DNA of 64,000 nucleotides from Apoda limacodes (lineage: Eukaryota; Arthropoda; Insecta; Lepidoptera; Limacodidae), in contig OX291547.1 in the NCBI GenBank assembly GCA_946406115.1, forward strand, positions 3,477,001-3,541,000. The letters are read 5' to 3'. The notes under the pieces were generated by a model, which made no database searches, was not told where the DNA came from, and saw only the letters and a list, made by a program, of their open reading frames with translations. A program made the translations under genes and the position numbers. Of this stretch, positions 11,401 through 23,400 are shown one piece after another (the stretch's first letter is position 1; the number at the start of each line of letters is the position of its first letter).

Positions 11401-14400
11401 ACATTCAAGCTCAGTCAGCCCTTCGAACAGAATTAGAGATCCTTGGTTGTCCCGAACGCAGTAACGAGAACCCACAGCATCTTGTTGTGATTGCTGCTAC
11501 CAAGGAAGGAACAAATATTACCGAAAACGACCTTGATGGCATATGGAGGGCCGGCCCCCGGGTGCAGACAGCAGCAAACAACCCTCTGCCGACGGACAAA
11601 AACAGCAGGCCCCCACGTCTCATATTAGTGCGATTTACCAGGAGAAAAACTCGCGACGAGTTTCTAAAAGCGGCTAAGTCGCGCCGGAATCTAGACAGAC
11701 CCGGACCCACAATCACCTCCTCAAAAAATGTACGTGAACGAGCGCCGGTTATTTCGAGCGGCAAGACAACGAGCAGTACTGCACGGTCTCAAACACTGTT
11801 GGGTGTCATCTTGGCGCCATTTATGTCCGCAGACAAGAAGGCTCACCGGCCAGACCAATCAAAAATGACAGCGACTTGGACAGCAACATCGGGCCAGCAG
11901 TCACTCCGAAAGTCGCCCATCCACTGCCATCTACCCAGGGCAGACAGCTATAGCTTATTCCTATTCAGGTTTTGGTCGTCCGTAAATAAAATGAAGCGTT
12001 CTTAATCATTTCTTTTAAAAACTTTCATCAAATTATTTACACAAAAATGCCACTGTTACGTTATTATTGCCTTTTTTATTTTTGTCTGTAATATGATCAT
12101 ACCTAACACACATTCACACAATAGAATCATAGGACCACTTTCTTTGCAACTAAACACCTACAAACAATTTTAACTAAATACCTACAAACCACCTCGACAC
12201 TTACTTACACTGCATATTATAAAAACCGCTTATACAATCCTCGATCAAATAATTTTACAACAGGTGCGTCATCCCTGACAGCTTGGCCCGGTCTGCGACG
12301 TCGCACGCCTCGCCCGACGGCGCTGTCGGCCTAGACCTAGGCAATGACTTGAATGAATCATTCGTAATAAAATGCCACGCTGTGGGGATGCCCGAACACT
12401 GTAAGAGCTTAATCACACCTAAATTCAAAATTAAAATTCTATCATTGAACATAAGAAGTCGTCAGCAAAATTTTGACAGCTTTCTAATAATTTTAAACAG
12501 ATTAGACATCCAATTTGATGTTGTTATTTTGACGGAGTGTTGGTTAAGGGAGAGTTCAAATATTGGGCAAATTGATGAATACACTTCTTATCACACTGTG
12601 CGACAGAACAACCAAGCAGGCGGCATAGTCGTTTACGTAAACAATATCTGGAATCCCTTAGTTACTGAGCCACCTATAGAGGACGCTGATTGCTTATTTA
12701 TTGAAATTCCTAAATGTGTCTCAATACTTGGTATCTATCGCTCCCCATAATTTACAAACACAGGGCCGTTACTACAATCACTTGAATTATTCACAAAAAA
12801 TATATCCTCAGAGTGTATCATGATAGCGGGGGACGTTAACATAAATATCAAAATCGACGACTCTCGTACCTCAGAATATTTATGCAGGTCTTGGTCTTAG
12901 GCCCGCAATATCTGAACCAACAAGCAAAAACGCATTTCTAGACCATATTTTTGTCAAATAAAAAAATCCAATAGAGTCTTGTGTTTGTGGATGTGATGTA
13001 ACGGATCATGATATGATTATGGCTGGGATCAAAAATCCTACCACAGTAAAGCCGATCTTTCGTAAAAACTTCGTATCTAAAGTCAATTACGAGGAAATTA
13101 GAGTCGAACTTAGCGAAGAAGCTTGGTCAGATGTTTTTAACCAAACTTGTCCTACGAAAGCTGCTGATGCTTTTGCTTCGGTGCTTGGCTCTAAAATCAC
13201 TAAGCACACATCTTACAAGGAAATTAGTCGCCGGAAGCGTATTTTGAAGCCTTGGATGACGCCTGGTTTATTGCGATGCTCTCGACAAAAAGACAAGCTA
13301 CACGCTGACTCGCGTAAACACCCGCATGATCAATCACGAAGACTCGTATACACGAGGTATCGAAACTTCTACACAACCCTAGTTCATAAGACAAAAAATG
13401 ACTATGAAAGAAAAGAGCTGGCAGAAAACAGGAAGAATCCAAGAAAATTATGGAAAATCATTAAGAACATTGCTCACGCCAGTCAGAACAGCGGGAAAAC
13501 TACCGATCTCTCTTCAATAAAGCCCAATATACAGGATTCACTTGAATTTGCAAATAGCTACTTCAGCACAGCTGGACAGAAATTGGCTCACCAGATCCTA
13601 GAAGAAAAGTGTATATCCGAAGAAACTTTGGCATCAAAGGTTTTAACGACTAAGTCCCCTCGAAGTTCATTTTTCTTAGCACCCACAGACGAATGCAAAG
13701 TGATAGACCAAATCACAAATTTGAATGTAGACAAATCTTCCGGCATATGACGTTAGTAATCGACTCCTGGTATATGTTAAAGACTGTATAGCTAAGCCCC
13801 TAACCCATATCTATAACCTTAGTCTAGGCACGGGTGTTTTTCCCGAATCATGGAAGGTAGCGGCAGTTGTGCCTGTCTACAAAGGAGGTCCTAAGGATAA
13901 TCCAGACAACTACCGCCCAATATCGCTACTTGGAGGTTGCTCAAAAATCCTGGAAAAACTTGTAAATAAACGCCTGATGAACTACCTGGAATTAGAAAGC
14001 CTCCTTTCGCCGGCTCAATTCGGAAAGCTCAAAGAACACAGTATCTACATGGTTAAGCATGCTTGGATACTCTGAAACAGAACACATTTTAAAAACCTGA
14101 CCCTAAACACATATATATGGTCGCGGTCAGAAAATTTTTACCACCTTAAGGATCACAATTGCATGCACACATTTAAGTCACAAGTTCTAAATGTCTATTT
14201 TATAATAATTTGATTGACCATAGATTATCTTTTTTCTAATATGACAATCAATCGCTCAAGGACAGGGATGGCGAACCTTTAGTAATGAATGTGCCATTTT
14301 CTATGAAAAAAACAATACTGTACCTATGACGTGCCGTCAAAAAATCTGGGTTACTTGATAATAATGGAGAAAAATTAAACGAATTGCTGTTAACTTAAAG

Positions 14401-17400
14401 CTATTTAGATACTTGCAGCTCGATATGTTTAATATTTATATTCAAATTAAAAAAAAAAAAATTAGTGTGATTTCTGCTGTTGCAAATTACGTGCTAAAAA
14501 TCTCACATTAGGGCAGGCTCGTACTTTGTTATTAAGCAGTATGGAAGCTAAACTAGTGTTCATTTCTAAAAATGACTTGCAAGCATGCGTGGGTGATAAT
14601 AGAAATTTCATAAATGATTGGCGTGCCCGAATTGCCATGGGTTCGCAATATCTGCTCTAGGAGATGGACTGACTACTATCAAGTTTTAGTATATAAAAAA
14701 ACCAATATTTTAGTTTTTTAAATAAGAATATGAAGAAATAATAAAATAGACACTTCGAAAACCATTATTTAATATCTAGTATAACCTGCCTCTGCAGCTA
14801 TGACGGCACGTAGTCTATCTCGCATAGATACAACAAGACGCGTGCATAGATCAGTACCTTTGATATCATCCCATACTTGAGCACAGTGTGATCTAAGAGC
14901 TTGAGGGTTTCTTTCATTTTGACAGTCCCAGCGTTGAACCATAAGCCCCCATAAATTTTCAATAGGGTTTAAATCAGCAGACCGAGCGGGCCATTGAATG
15001 GGACGAATGTCACGGTGCAGGTTGAACCACGCCATAGTAGCACGGGCTGTGTGTATCCGTGCATTATCTTGAACGTAAGTAATGTGTGGGAATTCCGTTG
15101 CAGGATACACTACGCGCACAGTAGGCAGCATCACTTCTTCCAAAAGCGACACATAATTAATGGCCGTAGCCCTATTCTATAACGACGCCAGTTCTCCGAC
15201 GCCGTCAAGGCTCATCCACCCCCATAAGTTTACTGTAATGCGACCTGACTCGTTTTGAGGCACAATATGACCTTCATCATACCGAGTTCGATTGTAGCGC
15301 CATAAAGTTCCGATTTGGCTTGATTTAAAAGTTTTTTCATCGGTAAATATAGTATTCGACCAATCAAAATCGAGATGTCGACGCGCAAAGTTAGGCCGGG
15401 CTGTTTTGTGGTGAGGTTTCAGCTCCACTTTAATAGCATGGTGTCTGTAGTGTAGTCCAACATTGTGCAAAGCTCGTCGGATCGTCCGAGCACTCACACC
15501 ATATAAAGCAGCAAAATAACTAGTTGGTGTGAAACCATTCTTTTCGTAACGACGGATGATTTCTGTTATTTGCGCGGCGGTTAGTATCGGTCGTCGTCCT
15601 GAATTATTCCTATGATCTGTTATTTGCCCTTCTACGCCGTGACGCCTAATCCAAAACCTCACAGTGAATCGCGATATATTGAGTTCTCGTGATATAGCAC
15701 TAATACTATGTCCATCTTCGAAGAGAAAAATTATTTCAACCCTTTGCTCCAGGGTTAAACTTGCCATTTTATTTCGTTATGAAAAAATCTTTTGTAAAAT
15801 TTGACTCTTGTCGAAACGACGTTCAAACAATATTTTTTGATAAACGTCAATTCAACAAATAAAGATATTAGTTCCATTATCAAAGAGTGATCAATAATTC
15901 TTGTTGTTTTTCTCGATGCGCCATTTTGCATAATAGCTTTTGAAAGGTAATAAGTAACTTGATATGGCATTTTAGACTGAGTGAAAAAAGTGTGATATAG
16001 AATCTAATTTCAAAACTGGTAAACATTTTCTGACCGCGACCGTACATATACCCTCACACACACACACACACGCACACCACCAATCTATACAAAGAAGCTG
16101 GTGTCCTGAGCGTGCGACAGCTTGCGATACTCAAAATTACAAATTCAGTCCATTCGGCTACAACAAACTCAACTGAATATAACGACCTTCTAAAGAAACG
16201 AGTATTCAGGACACCGGTACACCAAGTTAAAACGTCATTTGCTAAACGGTTTCGTCCCTTCCTCCAGCCTTCTGTCTATAACGCGGTCAGCAAAAAGTGT
16301 AATATCAAGCACTTATCCACCACCACCATTAAGGAAGAACTAGCCAGGGCCACCACGATACAGGCTATGCCTAGTGTGGGACCGCACGATACTATTTATC
16401 GTGTTTAAGTGTATTTGGTAAATAAATTATTCTATTCTTTAATTCTTTAATGTCAATTTAATTAAACTCTTTTTGAAATAAACATTTTTTATTATATAAT
16501 AATCAGAATGAGCCAATTTTTATGGAAAACTGTTATCAGTACATTCCAAATTTGTTATCTTTCCTAACAATCCTAACTGTAGGGCACGGCCTACCCTCAT
16601 CTTACGTGAGGTCGATTTAGGCTATAAATCTATGCGGGCTCAAAAACGAATTGTGGACTTCACATACATTTTGACGTAAGTATGCAGGTTCCATCACGAT
16701 GATTTCCTTCATCCAGATCCAGAATACCGGCAGGCAGATACCGTAACCACTAAGCTACAACCAAACTTGAAATATATTTTAAATAAACCTAATATTTTTT
16801 AAGATTAGGATAGGTAGATAGTCAATAGTGTCTACTGAAAACTCGGCAGTTACTTTGTTTAAATAAATCTATTGTTTTTTATTAGACGCTGTAAACACCT
16901 TAAAAAAAAAGTTTGCACTTACTTGGAAAACTTATGATTTTTTATGGTTATGATAAAAAAGGGATTTTATCAATGCTATCTTATTTAAATACGTACCATT
17001 TTATAAACATAAGAAGTTTTAATTTTTTTTTGTTTGACATATTTTTAAACAAAGAACAAATGCTTAAAAATATAATAAAAAAAAAATCAGTAACAGTAAT
17101 TACAGATTTTCTAAGTGAACGCAAACTTCTTTTGATGTATGTATGCCGATGTCGGTGTGTATATACTGACCGCTTGTACGCGTGCGGTGAGCTTTCGGGC
17201 AACGTGTCCGGTGCGAGTCGCACTAGACCAGGGTCGCACGCCGCGTGCTGCACCCACGCCTCCAGCGGGTCCGCTCCGTATTTTCGTGCCATCTCGCATG
17301 CCATTTGCAAGTGTTCTTTATTTGGAGATCTATTTAACAGAGATAAAAAAACATCCAAAAACTGTAACCCTACTAAGTAATTTATTTTGCCTATGATGTA

Positions 17401-20400
17401 GTTTAGGTTGGTTACAGTTTGTTTAATATGATCTTACCACATGACTACCCATCCGGATAGGGTGTAGTAAATGCCACATGCAAAATACTAAGCTAACTTA
17501 CTATAAATTTTTCTCAGAATTTCATACAATAAAGGAAGGTAATTATTATTAAAAATTCTTAAATTTCTTTTATAAATAGATTAATATTGATGCACGTTTT
17601 ACATTAAATAAAACTTGTATTATTTGCAGAGACGGCGTTGTAGCACTTGCGTTTAATTTCAACCAATCACGTCATTTCTTGATCACCCCACCAACGAGCA
17701 ATCAATCAGCGTTAAATATTCGATCCCAGGAGGGCGCATGCAGCCAGTCAGTGTAGTGCAGAAGTATCTGACCAGGAGCCTTTAATTGGATGCTGTGCAT
17801 CGTCTCTGCAAATAATACAAGTTTTATTTTTATGTAAAACTTGCATCATTAATTGGCGTGTGACGATGCACAAAAATATACTATGAAATAATGAATTTTA
17901 TTCAATTCTCAGTATTTTAATTTTAACATTAATTTTATTTTAATTGCTTTACAGAAAATACTTGAAGGTATAAATTATAATAATAATTTAATACTAACAA
18001 CGTTATTACAAGCACACTTTATTTTAAACATTATTTAATCTAGTCTTAGTCAAATTATTGTTTAGGAGGTTCAAAGATAAAAGTTATTTTTTTATTTTTT
18101 TTATACCACAAATTTAAACTAGCACACGATCCGCCTGATGGTAAGCGGTCACCGTGGCCTATGGACGCTTGCAACACCAGAAGTATCACTCGCGCGTTGC
18201 CGACCCTTCAAAAATCCAATAACTTCTTTCTTAAAGAACCCCATACTGTAGTCCTTAGAGAGAACTTTGGCAGGGAGCTCATTCCACAACTCAAGCGTTC
18301 GCGGGAGGAAGTTTCTCTGAAACCGCACTGTACGCGACCATTTAGGTTCTAAAGTGTGAGAATGAATTCCCTGCCGATGGCGAGCGGTGCGATGGTAGAA
18401 AGTAGCCGTGGGCATCATTTCAAACAATTCCTCAGAACACATCCCACTGTACAAGCGGTAGAACACACACAGGGGGCAAAGTCTCTCCTCAGATTTAAGG
18501 GTTCGATACGGCAAGTGAGTTTAGGATCGTCGGCAATTCTCACAGTCCGTCGTTGAACCGAGTCAAAGCTGGTATGCGGGTGCACCTGCTCAGATTATGA
18601 ATTATAAGATAAAGCGCCAGATCTACCTCTTATTTGTTTACAATAAAATTGCGAGAATGTAATTTCGCTTTGCCGATTTCCTAGAGCTATAGGAAATTTC
18701 TTATACCATTGTAGGGTCGCTAACGTCGCGTAGCTGAATGCAAGCTGCCAGGCGATGGAGATACCTGCATCCCGTAGTACAATTTTAACTACAACCAGCA
18801 ACCTATATCAGTTTTTGAGATAGCTCCTACTGCTCGGATTGTTACAAAAAGACAACTGTTAATCTCTGAAATATTAATTCTATTTAGTAGAGATAGAGAG
18901 ACCTTTAATAGTTTTAGGTCATGTACTCGCGTTATGAATGCGAAAAGTAAAATGCAAGTCAACCTATATGTTGCATGTGATATGTTCAATAATTTCTCGG
19001 GTTATTTTGCAAACAGACAGGCAAGTATATTTGATCCTTATTAGTTTTTCTGCTCTCGGCTATCAAAGAGATATGTCATTTCCATTAAATATGTTTTTGA
19101 CGGAAATAGTTTAGATTTCCTTTATTGGCTGTCTGATCAAAAGTTTGAACTACTGATTTGTGAAGTAAAATTTGTGGTATGCAAATTTTTCTATAAGAGG
19201 CGGATCACCATTATTGCTATTATTACGGATTACTATTAATTAACTGCAATTCATTGGATGACTCCAATCAAAAATATTTTCTATTTATCACTTTGTATAC
19301 CGGAACAATTTGTATTGTAATTTGTAAGTTCCTAACTAAGACAGTTCACTCTCCAGCTGAATCTAAAATCCTTGTCGGTTTCATATCAATTTTTAATTAT
19401 CTCTCTCCAGTCCCAATCTTCCAGACATATAGTTACATTTCTTTAACGTGAGATGTTGACCGGCCGGTACTCAAATCGTAGCCTTGGCAAGAGCTCGGCT
19501 GCGCTGGCCCGGGAGCCAGAACGCTCTCTTTCACTTTGTAAAACCAACAACTATAGTCCTTCGTCAGAGTTTAGGAAATGTTCTGGTAAGAAAAGCTTGA
19601 CAGGGGAAACAAATATGCTAGCTACGATACTGACCGGCTGTATGCACCCTTCTGGGGCCACGCGATCGAATACTTAACGGTGATTGGTTTTTTTTTTTTA
19701 TACCACTAAGGTGGCAAACAAGCTAACGGTCCGCCTGATAGTAAGCGGTAACCGTCGTCTATGGACGCTTGCAACACCAGGGCTACCACTCGCGCGTTGC
19801 CGACTCTTCAAAAATTTAATAACTTCTTTTTCTAAGAACCCCGATATTGTCCTTAGAGAAAACCTTGGCTCATTCTACAACCCAAACCTACGCGCAAGGA
19901 AGTTTCTCTGAAACCGCACTGTACGCGACCATTTCGGTTCTCAAGAGTGATAATGAATATCCTGCCGATGGCGAGCGGTGCGATGAAAGAAAGTAGCCGT
20001 GGGCATCATTTCGAACAATTCCTTACAACATATCCCATTGTACAAGCGGTTGCTCGTTGGTGGAGTGATCGAGAAGCGACGTGATTGGTTGAAATTGAAC
20101 GGAAGTACTACAACGCCATCTCTCAGAGATGCTGTTCATAGTCACATGCCAAATAATGGATTCATTTTTCGTTCCACGATCTTTCATCTTTAAAATAATC
20201 CGTGCAGCAACAATACAAGCAATTACCTGGCAACTCGGTAAATCATTTCCTTTCTGTAATCGTCATCAGCGTTAAACAGCAGTCCGTTGACGTTGAAACC
20301 CATTTGACGCAATCTCTCCACCTCCCCCATGCCTGTCAGCTTGTCGATGCACTGTCTGATCACTTCCATCTGCTCTTCTGTCGTGTTTTTGTTTTTAAGA

Positions 20401-23400
20401 GTTGTCCTCGCCATCTACAGGCGCGATAAATTGTTAACAAATATTAAATCAGAGGCAGAAAAAGTGACGAGAGATAGCATATACTCAGTAGTTAGCACTT
20501 AGGTTGGGTTTGCAGCATTTATTAATTTGTAGTATATTGCATATATTTCTATATTACACCACTGAAGTCCCTCGTCCCTGGGTTCATTAATCTATATATA
20601 AATAAATAAATAAAATAAATAAAAATGAATCGCAGAAATGTATGTTAGCGCATCACTTCTGAACGACTGCTCCGAATTGGATGATTCTTTTTCTGTTGTG
20701 TTCGACATTATCAGGACAGGGTTTGTGTGAAAGAAAAACCGGTCAAGTGCAAGTCGGACTCGCGCACTAAGAGCAATTGTAATGAAATTTTGGTAAGTTG
20801 TTGTGCACACGCCAGGGAAGGTTTCTGAATACTTAGTACAACCCTAAAAAGACCGGTTAAGTACAAGTCGGAGTAGCGCACTAAGGGTTAACATTGTACG
20901 TGGCGCTGTGGTCAAGCTATCAATCTATATAAATTTATATACTGGTTTTTTTATATAAGAGAGAGATTATAGCGTAAAATCGTTCGCGAGTTCAACGATT
21001 ATTGCATATTAGGGAGTGCGACTACAGCGAAACAACGTTTGCGGGTTCAACTATTATATACGTGACTTACGTAGTTGCTCGCCCGCTAGGGAGTACAATT
21101 ATAAATAGCGTGGTCACGGTTAATTTTTCTTTCCATTAGCGTGCGTTTTTTTCCACATATCTACAAGTTAAAAGTGTCCACAACGCACCTGCACGGGCTC
21201 GGTGAGGTACACGTTGAGTCTCAGTTCTGGCGCGTTGCAACGCACTAGCGTCGCGTACAGCACCGCGCTGACGGCGGGTCGCGAGTGGTGAGACTCTATC
21301 AGCTTGCGGATCTGACCGCACTCGTCCGCGGAACGAAGGAGGCAAGACACGCTCAGCGCTGTGTCGCGGTACAGGAGCTCTTCGGCGCACTTCTGTACCA
21401 CTGGAAAACATACAACGCTTACTTGTGGGACTGTGGCATACGACAATACACAGAAAAATCAGATTAATATCATTCTATAGCGGTAAATTAAAGGTTAGAA
21501 ATGTAACAGTTAAATTGACGATTAAAAGGTTTTCATATGACAATAAAACTTAAATAACAATATTCTGAGTTTATAAATGTCAAATATTTTTCTACATATT
21601 TGCAGAACAGTTAGTTTCTTTACAAACATTTCGAGTTTCATTCCCCTTTCATTTATAACTACATCTACTTAAAAGTTTGAATGTTTATTTAACGGTGAAG
21701 CAAAACTTTATCTACCTTCGGTCTCCAATTCACAAGAGACGCCATCTTCTAAACAGTTCTGTACGTAAAACCAATTAAGCATAGATTGTCCGAACGTGCG
21801 GTCCGAGTCCACATTGTCCGGGATCGAGAACCTATCGTAGCGATAGTAGTTGTTGGACACCTTATGTTCTGGGTACAGGGTGCTGTAGAACTCTTGACAA
21901 TGAACAGAACGGTCGGTTGATTCACTCGTAGCCGTCTTGTTATCACTAAAATGATACATATATGAAAATAAATTTACTGGTATTTCTTATACTTAAATTA
22001 TATAATAATTGCAAAATATTATTGCACATTCAATTAGAGTAATGTTTTGGTAAAATAAAATGTGTAATGGTCTCTTATACTCACTTCAGAGATAATTTGC
22101 TCTGGAACGTATCAAGTAAATAATTGAATAGCGGAATTTTCTTTTCCTTTTGTTCCGGAGCGACAAGATCTTTCTTCTCTATGACAGGCTGCAAAATATT
22201 TGTGCATGTTAAGTAGTAAACTAGTATTATTAGTATAATACTATTTCATTTAGATAATTAGTAAGTAAACTATACTAGTTACATCTAAAAAAATGTTACA
22301 ATAAAAAAAAAACATTTAATTAATTGTAGAAGTTCCTAAAAATATAATAACAATTAATTGTAGAAGTTCCTAAAAATATAATAACAAACTGTATCTTGAA
22401 AATTAAACTTACCGTAGTGATAGCGTCTGAAATTAAACTTACCGTAGTGATAGCGTCTGAAAACTCATCATCTATGGAAGGACAGCGGTCGGATAAATAG
22501 CTATGCTCTTTCAAAGCTGCGCCCCTTTGTTGTAGACCTTCAAGTTCCAAGCTAAGTCTATCAACAAAATAATTTGTAGTATTTATATGCCCATAAATAT
22601 GGTCAATAGTCAGTGCCACACTTTTGAGAGTGTGCCAATGCTTGTCTGAAGAATCAAGATCAGTCAGTACACTAATGGCAACCGCAAGAAAGAGACAAGT
22701 ATATCTTCTATTTCTAAGGTTTTATTATTACAAATAATAACTAAAAAAATGACTAGCAAAAATATTCATAAATTTCACCATCACGCCCTCGACCTACATT
22801 TGTTTAAACTATGTATAAGGTTAATCCCTGGTACAAAAATAGAAGAAACTTCGTTCTACAAATAGCTTATATCCAGTTCAAGTTAATTTCTGGCATTCAG
22901 TATGCATGAAGAGTAAATTCAATATCCATGCTGCATGAGGCAAGTGGGTTCTTTATTTATTGTGTGTCATCTAACCTCGCCCGTAGCACGTCCTCGATTT
23001 GGTTAGGCGAGCAATACGCGAGCGAGGCTGCGTAGAGATGTTTCCGTGCGTCGGTGTCTGCGTGCGCGTGCGCGTCCTTGGCCACGTGCGCCAGCAGCTC
23101 TGCGGCGGGCACGTGCCGCAGTGCTGCGAGCCGACGCGCCGCCGCCACCGCCGCCCCACGCCCCGCCACGCCTGCACCGAGCGCGCTCGAACAGACCAGC
23201 TGCAGGACTACACCTTCCCTATGAAACATAATATTATAATACGGTCAATTTATCAATTTACATTTTGATGGACGCAGCTAGTTTGTATCTATATAAATAA
23301 AAATGAGAAAATCCAAAAGATCTACTTGAAAGTTTTATATTTGTAAAATTGGAGATTAGCTAAATATTTCCTATATCGTTGGGCAATGTCGGCAATCGGC

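Larger units (their letters stand above)
14118..16042 (-). mobile_element. Tc1-like transposon inserted in the LINE
   Basis: Inverted ends TGGTCGCGGTCAGAAAATTT (14118) and the complement of TGGTAAACATTTTCTGACCG (16017-16042) match over about 26 bp, with TA on both sides as target duplication (14116-14117 and 16043-16044). The element is 1,925 bp including a 400-bp MITE insertion. It encodes one transposase frame on the minus strand and splits the LINE at 14.1/16.04 kb. Confidence 0.92.

Noticed and set aside
14769..15152. Separate small transposase gene starting at 15152
   Set aside because: It is in the same frame as 15177-15767, separated by a single TAG, so both are one transposase with a nonsense codon.
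20227..20414. Small gene starting MARTTLKNK
   Set aside because: The ATG directly follows an acceptor and the end is a donor in phase with the next exon; it is NBAS exon 28.
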